Below, piece after piece: positions 6,011-14,460 of a DNA stretch of 17,502 bases. The stretch covers positions 1-17,502 of the forward strand of contig CAYSZR010000039.1 of NCBI GenBank assembly GCA_964435565.1. Reading direction: 5' to 3'. The position numbers and the translations under genes are program-made. This DNA is from QAMH01 sp964435565. Lineage in GTDB: Bacteria; Actinomycetota; Coriobacteriia; Coriobacteriales; QAMH01. Each line of letters starts with the position of its first letter. Position 1 is the stretch's first letter. The notes under the pieces are model-generated. The model did no database searches. It saw only the letters and a list, made by a program, of their open reading frames with translations, and had not been told where the DNA came from.

Positions 6011-8275
6011 ATGATCAATCGAACGTGGGGAAGATATACCGCACCGGCCGTGCTCGCGGCGTTTTTCCTCGTGCTCGCCTGCACGGTCGCCGGCGTCATC
6101 CAGGCGCAGGCGACGCCCTCCGCCGGCGGGGACGACACCCTGGCTTTCGGCTCCGAACCAGGCGTGTCCTTCACGGCCGCCGACTACGCCAGGCAGCAGG
6201 CCATCAACGACAGCTACGGCAAGGCGCTGCAATCGGGATCCCTGTCCGCGCAGAGCGGCTTGCCCGCATCGTACGACCTGCGAGACGTGGGCGGCGTCAG
6301 CCTGATACCCACAAGCGTACGCATACAGAGTCCCTGGGAGAACTGCTGGGCCCATGCAGAAGTCGCGTCCATCGAGAGCAACATCCTCAAGCAGACCGGC
6401 GGCAAGGACGCAGCGAGCCTCGACCTGTCCGAGCGCCAGCTTAGCTGGAACACCTTCAAGCCGGTCAACGCCGACAGCTCCATAGCCGGCAACGCCATCG
6501 ACGCCGACCAGTACGGCGAGGGCATCAACCAGCCGCTTGCAATAGGGGCCCCGAACATGCAAGTCGGTGCGCAGGCGCTCACCTCCTGGCAGGGACTTGC
6601 CTCCGAGACGGGATCGCAGGCGATCCCCTACGTCGACGCAACCGGCACAAGGACGAACGTCACCGAACTCTGGAGCCTCAACGAATCGCAGCGCGACTGG
6701 TCCGTCGCCCACGCGACGAACGCGCAGAACCTCCCGTCCCCCGCGAACAACACGATCGATGCCTCAGGCGTTACCTGGAAAAGCTACAATCCCGCAGGCA
6801 CCGCCGCCATCAAGCAGGCGCTCATGAACAACGGCGCCGTCCAGGTCGGCTATAGTGTCCAGGGCTCATATTCGACGGCCGAGAAGGACATGTACTACAA
6901 CTACCTGACCGGGGCGCAGTATTCGGAATACGCGATGCCCAACCACGCCGTCACCATCGTCGGCTGGGACGACGATTTTCCCGCTTCTAACTTCGGCACC
7001 ACGCAGCCGCCCGATAACGGCGCCTTCCTGGTCAGGAACAGCTGGGGTCCCTTCGGGCAGGTGAAGGCCATCACCCTGGATGGTTCAGTCTCTAGACTCT
7101 TTACCTGTAACGACCAAAGCGTAGTCATATATTCCGATACGAACAAGGGCCTCTGCCTCTACAAGGTATCGGGCGCTGAGACCTCGTGGGCCGAAGTCCT
7201 CACCGATGCCAATCTGGTCGCCACGAACCTTGTGCGGAAAGGATCCACTGCAGACGGGTCGGGGTTCCTAGCGTATTCCCAGGCAAACGGGCAGGACTAC
7301 GCCTTTGCGTACCAGTTCGCGCAGAACGGTTCGATAAGCCTGCAGGGATACTTCTGGCTCTCCTACTACGACCACTCCATCATGTTCCCGACGACCTACA
7401 CGGCCGACTGCCCCGCGGCGAACGCGGGCGGAACCTACACCTACGACGGCCTGTACATGTACGACTTCCTCGGCTCGGCGAGCGTCACCGACGTCCTGGA
7501 GGGCGCGTTCGACGCGTCCGCCTCCACCCCGGTGCAGTGCGCGAACATCTTCACCGCGCGCTCGAACGCCAACCTGACCGCGGTCACCGCATACACCATG
7601 ACCGCAGGCTCCACGGTCAAGATCGACGTCTACAAGCTCGTGGACGGCGCGACCTCGCCCACGCAGAGCAGCTCCGGCAAGCCCGCGCTCACGATGACGG
7701 CCACGCTCGAGAACGGCGGATACCACACCATCGAGCTGACGGCGGCGGTGGGCCTGCAGGAGGGCGAGCGCTTCTCGGTCGTCGAGACCATCAAGGGCGC
7801 CGACGGCGGCTACCTGCCCATAGAGCTCGGCAAGGGCCTCGGCTATCAAGGCTCCGAAAAGTCCACCTACTACTACGCCAAGTCGGGCGCGGGGGAGAGC
7901 TTCTACAGCCAGGACGGCGGCGGCACCTGGACCGACGCCCACACGCTCTCGCCCGGCGACTTCACGGGCAAGCTGACGTATGCAAGCGGCAGCGCGGAGA
8001 GCGTCGGCAACATCATGATCCGCGCGCTCACCTCGACGTCAAGCCCGACCCCGGACCCAGAGCCGACCCCGGACCCCAGCCCCAGCCCCGGCCCCGGCGG
8101 CACTGACACGGCGCCCGCCGCGCAGGCCTCGACGGCGTCGTCTTCCGCCTCCTCCGCGAAGGGGACCGCAGCGACCGCCAAGACCGGCGACCCGGCGCCC
8201 ATCGCGCTGCTCGCCCTGATAATCGCGGCCAGCGGCGGGACGGCGTACGCGATACGCAGAAAGACCAGAACGTAG
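6011..8275 (+). CDS. Secreted papain-like (C1) peptidase with lectin-like domain, membrane/wall anchored
   Basis: 754-residue cysteine peptidase. The start at 6011 (MINRTWGRY) is used because GGGGAG lies 6 nt before it; the open frame extends 33 codons further up without a ribosome site. Parts in order: signal peptide or anchor (residues 10-33), C1 domain from about ASYDLRDVGG (near 91), with oxyanion Gln106, catalytic Cys112 (ENCWAHAEVAS), His312 (PNHAVTIVGWDD) and Asn343 (RNSWGPFG). A beta-rich region follows (about 440-670; ANIFTARSNANLTAVTAYT) that resembles the lectin-like domain found beside C1 peptidases in anaerobic bacteria and archaea. Then come a Pro/Asp linker (TPDPEPTPDPSPSPGPGG) and a tail with TAKTGD, a hydrophobic segment and RRK. 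No long propeptide is evident. Third codon positions are far richer in G and C than in amtB or the glycyl radical enzyme, which hints at transfer from a higher-G+C relative. Natural substrate unknown. Confidence 0.93.
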   Translation: MINRTWGRYTAPAVLAAFFLVLACTVAGVIQAQATPSAGGDDTLAFGSEPGVSFTAADYARQQAINDSYGKALQSGSLSAQSGLPASYDLRDVGGVSLIPTSVRIQSPWENCWAHAEVASIESNILKQTGGKDAASLDLSERQLSWNTFKPVNADSSIAGNAIDADQYGEGINQPLAIGAPNMQVGAQALTSWQGLASETGSQAIPYVDATGTRTNVTELWSLNESQRDWSVAHATNAQNLPSPANNTIDASGVTWKSYNPAGTAAIKQALMNNGAVQVGYSVQGSYSTAEKDMYYNYLTGAQYSEYAMPNHAVTIVGWDDDFPASNFGTTQPPDNGAFLVRNSWGPFGQVKAITLDGSVSRLFTCNDQSVVIYSDTNKGLCLYKVSGAETSWAEVLTDANLVATNLVRKGSTADGSGFLAYSQANGQDYAFAYQFAQNGSISLQGYFWLSYYDHSIMFPTTYTADCPAANAGGTYTYDGLYMYDFLGSASVTDVLEGAFDASASTPVQCANIFTARSNANLTAVTAYTMTAGSTVKIDVYKLVDGATSPTQSSSGKPALTMTATLENGGYHTIELTAAVGLQEGERFSVVETIKGADGGYLPIELGKGLGYQGSEKSTYYYAKSGAGESFYSQDGGGTWTDAHTLSPGDFTGKLTYASGSAESVGNIMIRALTSTSSPTPDPEPTPDPSPSPGPGGTDTAPAAQASTASSSASSAKGTAATAKTGDPAPIALLALIIAASGGTAYAIRRKTRT

Positions 8276-8303
8276 GCGCAAGAAGACGCTCTGGTCGAAG
8301 ATT

Positions 8304-8337
8304 GGAGGGCCCGGACCGCATCTGGTCCGGGCCCTCC
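8304..8337. terminator. Hairpin between converging genes
   Basis: GGAGGGCCCGGACC and its exact reverse complement, separated by 6 nt, lie between the C1 peptidase stop (8275) and the end of the glycyl radical enzyme gene (8367). The position fits a shared two-way terminator. Neither side carries a T-run, so its efficiency as an intrinsic terminator is uncertain. Confidence 0.6.
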
Positions 8338-8366
8338 GAATTGTGCCTGCATTCTTATCTACGCGG

Positions 8367-10781
8367 TTATCGAACTTCGTCGTTTTCGGTGCGGGCGATG
8401 ATCTCGTTCTGCATCATGTCGGTTAGGTTGACGAAGTAGGCGCTATAGCCCGCGACCCGGACGATTACGTCTTTATGCTCCTTAGGCTTGACCTGGGCGG
8501 CGACCAGTGTCTCTCGGCCTACGACGCTCATCTGAACCTGTTTGCCTCCATTGGTCAGGTATGCCTTGACCGCAGAGGCGAGTTTGCCCTTGTCTGAATC
8601 GGTCCGCAGGATATCGGGATTGAACTTCATATTCAGTAACGTTGCCGAAAATTCGTCTTGGGCGATCTTCCTGCCGCTGTTGAATACAGCCAGCGGGCCA
8701 TTTACATCGGTACCTTGGGATGGAGAGATCATGCCGTCTGCAAGGATTTCGTTGGCGCCACGGCCGTCTGCCGTTGCTGCAACGCATTTACCGCAGGGCT
8801 GATGGGCGGAGATTGAGATACCGCTTGGAATGGATGAACTGTTCCAAGAGCTGGGATAGCTTTCTACCTGCTCTGCAAACCGATGGTAGAACTCGGTGGC
8901 GATGGAATCGGCGTAGTTGTCGTTGTTGCCGTATTTGGGGGCGTTGAGAGCGTCTTCGCGCAGTTCGTCATAGCCTTCCCAATTGGCGTCAAGCGCATCG
9001 ACGAACTGTTTCATGGTGTACTTCTTGTCCTCGAAAACAAGCTTTTTGATAGCAACGAGGGAATTGACGGCATTGATGCCGCCAACGGTCATCACGGTGC
9101 TACCGGTATCGAAGGGCTCGAAGCTGCGTTTTTCATACGGGATGCCGCATTTCACGCCGTCGTGCATCAGAGCGCTGGGAAACACGTCGGGAATCACGTT
9201 CATCTTCACGATGGAGTCGATAGCGCTGCGTTTGTTTACCATCCCCGTGAACCAGTTCTGGTATTCGTAATAGGCCTCGCAGAACTCCTCGAAGGTCTTG
9301 CAATTGTAGAGGGACTTGGGTTCTGGGCCATACTTCTTGCCCAGGGTCTTCATATAACCCTCATGGAAGAATGCGTCGAGCACTTCGCACTGGTTATAGA
9401 AGATGACGCCCATAGTGCGGGCTTTGCCGGGCAGAACCGCATCCAGACAGCCGCAGATGGCGTAATTGCGTGCGTCCTCGATAGCGTAGCCCTTGCCGGT
9501 CCAGAAGTTGATGTAGGACTCGTCAGAGACGAAGGCGGGCATGCCGCAGCCGGTGGCTACGCAGTCGATGCCAGCTTGTACAACATCAAGCGGCGTGTAA
9601 TCGCCTACGCGCAGCGTGATGGTATGGTGGGGAAGAACAAGCTCTCTAGATGCCTCGATGAAGAGCTTGGTAAGTTCATTGGAGGCATCGGTTCCATCGG
9701 CCTTGCAACCGCCAAGGATGAAGTTGAGCCAGCGGGCATCGCCGGAATGACGTCCACGGCCCAGACCGCCTCGTGCGGTGTGGAAAGTTGTCGTCTTGAG
9801 CTTGATAATCTCAAGCAGCTCCAAGACGTCTTCGTCGGTGATGACCCCTGCCTCTTTGTCGGCCTTGTAAAAGGGATAGAGAAACTGGTCGATGCGGCCG
9901 GCAGACATGGTATTGGATGCCATGGACAGGAAGGTGAACCAGAAGGCCTGTACTGCCTCATGGAAGTTTCGAGCGGGGAATTCGGGAACACGACGGCAAA
10001 TCTCTGCCATCTTCAATAGCTCCGCTTTACGCGTCGGGTCATCGCACTTTGCAGCCATTGCCTCTGCAAGATCGGCGTGACGATTGGCGTAGTTGATGAA
10101 GCCTTCAAAGACGCGGATGATACCCTGCCAGTAGTTATGCTTTTCGTAATCCTCGTTGGTGATGCACTGCTCGTTTTCCAGGCATTCTTTTGCTTCGTCG
10201 ATTATGACGCGAGCGCCTTCGTTTAGGATTCGTTCGTATTCGACGCACTTCAATACGAAGCCCGGCCCCAGCCCGATGCCGGTCTGCCCAATGCCGTTGC
10301 TGGCACCGGAGTTGCGGTCCTTCCAGATGGGCATGGTGACACCAGAACGAATGAAGTCGTTCATACGGGGGTTGTCCCACGTCAGCTCTGCAAGGTAGTC
10401 GCAGGTGCGATAGTTCTTGGCCAAGACATTCAGCTTGTCTTTAAGCACCTCAAGTTCCTCAACGTCTTCGGGGGAGATGTAGTACATGTCGCCGGTCTCT
10501 TCTTTTAGGTGGTCGAGTTCGGCCTTGGACCAGACGCCCATCTCATAATCGAGTTCGACGCCGTTAGCGTGACTGGCACCCGTGCCACAGATGAGGTCAT
10601 CATCCGGAATGGCGATGGGCATGCGGTTATAGTAGTTTGCGTGCAAGGTCGAACGATAGGTGATGGCAGGAAGATTTCTGCATTCGTCCAACGTGTCTGC
10701 GGCTATGCGCAGTTTTTCGAGCCCAATCACGATGGGCGCGTTTGTTGCAACCTCTTTCATTCTACTTATGCGGTCCCTCAT
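8367..10781 (-). CDS. Glycyl radical enzyme of unknown substrate (pyruvate formate-lyase superfamily)
   Basis: 804-residue, strictly anaerobic radical enzyme in the cytoplasm. The start at 10781 (MRDRISRMKEVATNAP) has AAAGGA 8 nt upstream and matches the usual family N-terminus; in-frame ATGs 7 and 24 codons earlier are less likely. The glycyl radical loop VRVAGYSAYF is near the C-terminus (Gly778, 27 residues from the end). The thiyl Cys is Cys445 in NYAICGCLDAVLPGK. In the characterised dehydratases and lyases of this family (glycerol, propanediol, CutC, HypD, IslA) the motif is G-C-x-E; here the acid is Asp447. The enzyme is not pyruvate formate-lyase, which has two adjacent cysteines. Such enzymes need a radical-SAM activase, and none is encoded in the window. 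Neighbours are a PucR-type regulator, an anion transporter and a URO-D-type methyltransferase. C-C, C-O, C-N or C-S cleavage and decarboxylation all remain possible. Confidence 0.93.
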   Translation of the reverse strand: MRDRISRMKEVATNAPIVIGLEKLRIAADTLDECRNLPAITYRSTLHANYYNRMPIAIPDDDLICGTGASHANGVELDYEMGVWSKAELDHLKEETGDMYYISPEDVEELEVLKDKLNVLAKNYRTCDYLAELTWDNPRMNDFIRSGVTMPIWKDRNSGASNGIGQTGIGLGPGFVLKCVEYERILNEGARVIIDEAKECLENEQCITNEDYEKHNYWQGIIRVFEGFINYANRHADLAEAMAAKCDDPTRKAELLKMAEICRRVPEFPARNFHEAVQAFWFTFLSMASNTMSAGRIDQFLYPFYKADKEAGVITDEDVLELLEIIKLKTTTFHTARGGLGRGRHSGDARWLNFILGGCKADGTDASNELTKLFIEASRELVLPHHTITLRVGDYTPLDVVQAGIDCVATGCGMPAFVSDESYINFWTGKGYAIEDARNYAICGCLDAVLPGKARTMGVIFYNQCEVLDAFFHEGYMKTLGKKYGPEPKSLYNCKTFEEFCEAYYEYQNWFTGMVNKRSAIDSIVKMNVIPDVFPSALMHDGVKCGIPYEKRSFEPFDTGSTVMTVGGINAVNSLVAIKKLVFEDKKYTMKQFVDALDANWEGYDELREDALNAPKYGNNDNYADSIATEFYHRFAEQVESYPSSWNSSSIPSGISISAHQPCGKCVAATADGRGANEILADGMISPSQGTDVNGPLAVFNSGRKIAQDEFSATLLNMKFNPDILRTDSDKGKLASAVKAYLTNGGKQVQMSVVGRETLVAAQVKPKEHKDVIVRVAGYSAYFVNLTDMMQNEIIARTENDEVR

Positions 10782-11107
10782 AGAGGTTTTCCTTTCATGC
10801 ATACCCTTAAACAGCGGTATTTCCGTCAGGTTGTTGTGCAAAGCAATTTTCAAAGCGATGTCGCGTGTACGGTTATAGAGTTTTGCAGCGCAGAGGAGGG
10901 AGCGCCGGTGTCTCTATTCCTGCATGGACGATCGCGTGAAAAGCATAGATGCCTGAATTAAAGATACGGAGGCTGCGTGGCAATGGCAACATAATGATGC
11001 CAGGGAAGAAGATTTCTGTACGCCACGTACATTCTGCATGATTGGAAATGGACAAGCTGCACACTCCCCAAGGAAAACGCTGGAATGGCAGGCGAGTGAA
11101 AAGAGGC
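10782..11107 (-). promoter_or_regulatory. Leader region of the glycyl radical enzyme gene
   Basis: A 326-bp stretch without a convincing gene between the regulator's stop and the enzyme's start. It contains a perfect dyad, TGTACG-CCA-CGTACA (11017-11031), about 236 bp upstream of the start codon. A weak promoter (TTGCCA, 17 bp, TAATTC on the minus strand) could lie downstream of it. A short inverted repeat (AGTGA and TCACT) just after the regulator's stop is too weak to call a terminator. Confidence 0.3.
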
Positions 11108-12694
11108 TCACTTTGTTGATTGATGGGGGATTTCCAGTTTCAATTCGAGGTGCATGACGCGCTCGTAATAGAGAATGAGCTGGCAGGAAAAGGTCAGCCG
11201 TTGGCGCAGCTGCCCATCTTCCAAGTCAAGGTCGATCAGCTCGTTTATCTTCTTGAGCTTGTTAAGCACCGTGTTGCGATGCATATAGGTGCAGGCTGCC
11301 GTTTTAACGAGATTACGATCGTTGAGCAGGTAATAATAGAGCACATCGCGCAGGTTGCTTTTATGCTTGGCGTCGTATCGAGACAGCAAGATGACCGAGG
11401 GGTGTATCAGATAGATAATATCGTCTGAGTCATACAGGGCCTTGAACTGTTGCGCGCATAGGTCGATGACACTGTACATACTGTAATCTTCGTAATCGAC
11501 GAAACGTTTTCCGGGTTTGTTTTGCAGCTGTCGTGCAAGCAAGGCGGTCTGTCTGCTCAGGCCATAAAGGCGTTTGAGCGCGGTAAGGTCGCGGGTGCCG
11601 TTGCTGATCGCCATATATGCATCAAAGGTCTCGAGTAATTCTTCGAGTTCGTCTTGCATAAGAATGTCGCGGTGAAACGATCGTGTATCGAATGAGAAGA
11701 GCAGCGCGATGTCCCCGTTGTAGACAGCAATGTTCGTTTTGGGAAAGATCTCTCTGAGCCTTGCCATCACATAGTAATAGGGAATCTCTTTGTGGGCTGG
11801 AAAGACGACAATTCCCGTCTGGAAAAACGTGCTGATAGCGCATGGCATATGCGAAAGGGCTTCGCGGATATCCTCGTTGCCCACGAGCTTGCCTTTCATG
11901 ATGGTGCTCCAGCATTGCTGAAAGTTCTGGCCTTTCGTGCCGAACAAGCTCAGGCCCGAAAAGAGTAGGTGGCTACGCACGCAGTCCATCGCATATGAGC
12001 ATAAGGCGAAGTAGTCGATTTCTGATTGGTCATCGGTTACCTCGAGCACGAGGACACTTGCGACTTGTTCGTGGTAGAGGAGCTTCTGCGCATAGAGAGT
12101 GACGTTTTTTTCCGGAATACTCAATAGTCCGTGCATGTGCAGAGGGTCCGAATCAAATAAGTTCTCATATATGTCCTGGGGAAGCGAGCCGGCTTTGGAA
12201 ACGAGGCCGGCCAGATAGTCTTTGGCCCCAACTCCGTCTGTTGACACGATGCGGTTGTTGTAATCGAAGAGAAAAGCCGCATGGTGGGCCAAGTTGCTGG
12301 CGAGCTCGATTATGGCTTGCGTACCCTTGCGCTCCTCTGAAAGTGCTTGAAAGGCGTTGCGATATTCATGCATGGTTGCGGATGCACGCGAAACCGTGTT
12401 GAGGAGCTGGGTAAGGGAACAGGAAAAGGCCAACACGACACATCCCTGGGGAAGAGCCTTGGGCGTTGGGTCCGTGCCATCGCCGGCGAGCAAGATTACG
12501 CAGCCGGGCTCTGCGGGAATATTCGCGAGCAGGGATGCTGATTCTTTTGTACCCAAATAGGTTCGATCAACGCGGAGTATAGATTGATCTTCAAGAACCT
12601 CGATATGTTCGGGGCAGGCATACGCGTCGTCGACATGCGTGTCATTCAGTGCATAGGGCTCTAGTCTGTGTTGCAGGTATCTAAGCGTTATCAC
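11108..12694 (-). CDS. PucR/CdaR-type transcriptional regulator
   Basis: 528-residue DNA-binding regulator. The C-terminal part, from about DVLYYYLLNDRNLVKTAACT through YMHRNTVLNKLKKINELID, is the helix-turn-helix typical of PucR-family regulators (N-x-x-x-TA-x-x-x-x-HRNT pattern). The middle (near AAFLFDYNNRIVST) looks like a GAF- or PAS-like sensor, but this is not certain. The N-terminal 130 residues were not recognised. The start is a GTG at 12694 with only a weak upstream AGGA, so the true start may differ. The gene lies between the glycyl radical enzyme (same strand, 326 bp downstream) and the divergent transporter. Its likely job is to switch these genes on in response to the locus substrate, as PucR-family members do for purine, sugar-acid or amino-acid pathways (inference). 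An extended -10 box with a dyad lies just upstream. Confidence 0.85.
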   Translation of the reverse strand: MITLRYLQHRLEPYALNDTHVDDAYACPEHIEVLEDQSILRVDRTYLGTKESASLLANIPAEPGCVILLAGDGTDPTPKALPQGCVVLAFSCSLTQLLNTVSRASATMHEYRNAFQALSEERKGTQAIIELASNLAHHAAFLFDYNNRIVSTDGVGAKDYLAGLVSKAGSLPQDIYENLFDSDPLHMHGLLSIPEKNVTLYAQKLLYHEQVASVLVLEVTDDQSEIDYFALCSYAMDCVRSHLLFSGLSLFGTKGQNFQQCWSTIMKGKLVGNEDIREALSHMPCAISTFFQTGIVVFPAHKEIPYYYVMARLREIFPKTNIAVYNGDIALLFSFDTRSFHRDILMQDELEELLETFDAYMAISNGTRDLTALKRLYGLSRQTALLARQLQNKPGKRFVDYEDYSMYSVIDLCAQQFKALYDSDDIIYLIHPSVILLSRYDAKHKSNLRDVLYYYLLNDRNLVKTAACTYMHRNTVLNKLKKINELIDLDLEDGQLRQRLTFSCQLILYYERVMHLELKLEIPHQSTK

Positions 12695-12748
12695 GTTGCC
12701 AACCCAATCCTCGCGAGCTTATAGTGCCAATACGAGATTCTATTTCTT

Positions 12749-12767
12749 TCTATAGCACACTCGTGCT
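12749..12767 (-). promoter_or_regulatory. Promoter of the PucR-type gene with dyad
   Basis: On the minus strand, TGCTATAGA (TATAGA at 12749-12754) forms an extended -10 box about 55 bp before the GTG start. It abuts and slightly overlaps the dyad AGCAC-ACTC-GTGCT (12754-12767), a possible operator for self-control. Confidence 0.35.
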
Positions 12768-13130
12768 TACGACATATATCCAATTTCGAAATCAGAAAAA
12801 CATGTGAATTGTTTTTAATTTGTCGATAGAAATTGTGATGTATGCACAAGTCTTTAGCAAATATATGAATGACCTTGTGATTTGCTTATCAAAAAATATA
12901 TTGTGTGCAAAGTGTGGACAAGGTATTCGAATAGACACATGGTTTTGAGCTTCATTTTTTATGAAGTCGGATGTACTTCCCAGGCCTTTTAAGGGTCTGT
13001 TAGAAGGAAGCTCCGTTTGTGAATGCAGTGGGGGCTTGGAGGAGGATCTCTTCTGCATGTATCGGAGTGGTCTGGAGGAATGCTTGAGCGTATTTAAAGG
13101 CTTTAGCTTGTTTGGGAAAGAGAGGCACTA
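12768..13130 (+). promoter_or_regulatory. AT-rich divergent region and long leader of the transporter gene
   Basis: This region is clearly AT-rich up to about 12960. TTGTGA (12874-12879), a 16-bp gap and TATATT form a possible plus-strand promoter, giving a leader of about 215 nt. GCAAAT/ATTTGC/GCAAAG boxes and an ACCTTGT...ACAAGGT inverted pair flank that promoter and could bind the PucR-type protein. From 12961 on there is a small open frame reaching the transporter start. Confidence 0.35.
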
Positions 13131-13131
13131 A
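12961..13131 (+). CDS. Possible small ORF coupled to the transporter gene (56 codons)
   Basis: An ATG at 12961 opens 56 codons (begins MKSDVLPRPFKGLLEG, ends SLFGKERH); the TAA stop shares its last A with the transporter's ATG (TAATG), the arrangement seen in translational coupling. The ATG at 12961 has no ribosome binding site. An in-frame ATG at 13057 (MYRSGLEECLSVF, 24 codons) has AGGAGG 11 nt upstream, a rather long gap. The peptide is Cys/Glu-containing and matches nothing known to me. It may be a leader peptide, or an accident of a structured leader RNA. Confidence 0.25.
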   Translation: MKSDVLPRPFKGLLEGSSVCECSGGLEEDLFCMYRSGLEECLSVFKGFSLFGKERH

Positions 13132-14438
13132 TGAGTCTGGCGCTTGTTTTATGCATCATAGCAATCATCATCTCCATATTTGTGGGATGGAAGTTCAACC
13201 AGAACACTGGCATCATCGCTATATGTTTTGCCTTTGTCATCGGCGTTACCGTCATGAACATGAAGACGGCTGATATCGTCAACTTCTGGCCAATCACCAT
13301 CGTCTTCTATTTGCTCTCCATCGCATTGTTCTTCAACTTTGCGGTTGAGAACGGAACCATGAACGTCTTGGGTCAAAAGCTTCTCCATGCCATGGGTGGT
13401 AATTCCAAGCTGGTTCCCTTTGCGATCGCTGTTGTTTCCGCTGTCGTCGGTGGCCTTGGTGCTGGTGCTTCGACACCTGCCATCGTTGGTCCCTTCGCGT
13501 TCGTTATGGCACGCACCGCAAAGATCAATCCTGTTCTGACCGCAATGGCCATCGCCTTTGGCAACCTGGTTGGTTCGAACAATCCTTACAATGGCTATGG
13601 TGGAACGATTTCAAAGAACCTCATGCTTGATAATGGTCTTACCGACACCGTTGTCATGGACTGGTCTCTCAAGCTTTGGGTGAACTGCACGATTATCACC
13701 ATCATCATCCTTGTGCTTGCTTATTTCTTCTTCAAGGGCCATAAGGCTGGGGCCGTCACCCTTGGTGAGAAGCCCCCCGCGTTCACCGGCATCCAGAAGC
13801 GAACCGTTGTCATCTTGCTCGTGGCGTTCGCTCTCATGGTCATCCCGCCGATCCTGTTTGCCTTTAACCCGAAGGTCGATGTGCTCAAGACGCTCAATCA
13901 GCTTTGTCAACCGCAAGTCGTCATGATGTTTGGCGCTTTGGTCTGCGCGTTCTTGAAACTTGCTGACTCCAAGGCCGTTGTCCGGGGCGTGCCGCTCAAC
14001 ACCATCATCATGATTATGGGCGTGTATACCTTGATCAAGGTTGCTGCAGCTGCTGGTCTGGTTGACGCTATCGCCGCTGCTCTGTCTAGTAGCATACCTG
14101 TCTTCCTGGTACCTGCCGCGATTGTCTTTTTCGCTGCGTTCCTCAGCTTCTTCTCCAGCTCGACTTCCACGGTCATGCCGCTTATGTACCCGTTGGTTCC
14201 CGCGTTGGCGGCTTCGATGAGCCTCAATCCAATCATGCTCTACACCTGCGTTTTCTACGGTGGCCTATCCACTGCCGTCTCGCCGTTCTCAACCGGTGGT
14301 GCTATAACCATTGCCGGCGATCCCTATGAAGACGAGAAGGAAATGCTGCCCAATAAGATGATTGCGGTTGCCCTTGTTGTCCCGGTTGTCGTTATACTCG
14401 CTGCAGAACTTGGCCTGTTCAGCATTCTTGTTCCTTAA
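13131..14438 (+). CDS. MatC/SLC13-like anion (dicarboxylate) transporter
   Basis: 435-residue integral membrane protein with about 11-12 hydrophobic segments. GAGAGG lies 5 nt before the ATG. The first 130 residues (ALVLCIIAIIISIFVGWKFN, then NTGIIAICFAFVIG) resemble the N-terminal domain of the malonate carrier MatC. Two half-site motifs with Ser/Thr/Gly in membrane re-entrant loops, GAGASTPAIVGP (near 110-121) and SSSTSTVMPL (near 345), match the duplicated layout of the SLC13/CitM ion-transporter superfamily. The expected substrate is therefore a di- or monocarboxylate taken up with H+ or Na+. It is divergent from the PucR-type gene and followed by a strong terminator, so it is probably transcribed alone and controlled by that regulator. 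It could supply the substrate of the glycyl radical enzyme (inference). Confidence 0.85.
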   Translation: MSLALVLCIIAIIISIFVGWKFNQNTGIIAICFAFVIGVTVMNMKTADIVNFWPITIVFYLLSIALFFNFAVENGTMNVLGQKLLHAMGGNSKLVPFAIAVVSAVVGGLGAGASTPAIVGPFAFVMARTAKINPVLTAMAIAFGNLVGSNNPYNGYGGTISKNLMLDNGLTDTVVMDWSLKLWVNCTIITIIILVLAYFFFKGHKAGAVTLGEKPPAFTGIQKRTVVILLVAFALMVIPPILFAFNPKVDVLKTLNQLCQPQVVMMFGALVCAFLKLADSKAVVRGVPLNTIIMIMGVYTLIKVAAAAGLVDAIAAALSSSIPVFLVPAAIVFFAAFLSFFSSSTSTVMPLMYPLVPALAASMSLNPIMLYTCVFYGGLSTAVSPFSTGGAITIAGDPYEDEKEMLPNKMIAVALVVPVVVILAAELGLFSILVP

Positions 14439-14460
14439 GTCCTGCTTAGAAATCCCCTCC

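Noticed and set aside
7186..8106. 306-codon second plus-strand frame within the C1 peptidase gene
   Set aside because: Arg/His-rich translation typical of an off-frame reading in G+C-rich DNA; the other frame shows the NSWG motif, the linker and the anchor.
8883..10019. 378-codon plus-strand frame inside the glycyl radical enzyme gene
   Set aside because: The opposite strand carries the conserved catalytic motifs over its whole length; this frame is composition-driven.
8367..10781. Naming the radical enzyme as pyruvate formate-lyase, CutC or an arylacetate decarboxylase
   Set aside because: It lacks the adjacent Cys pair of pyruvate formate-lyase and the Glu of CutC-type enzymes, and no small subunit like that of hydroxyphenylacetate decarboxylase is seen.
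10981..11054. Sigma-54-like sequence TGGCATCATTATGTTGCC before the radical enzyme gene
   Set aside because: The GG and GC pairs are 12 bp apart instead of the required 10.
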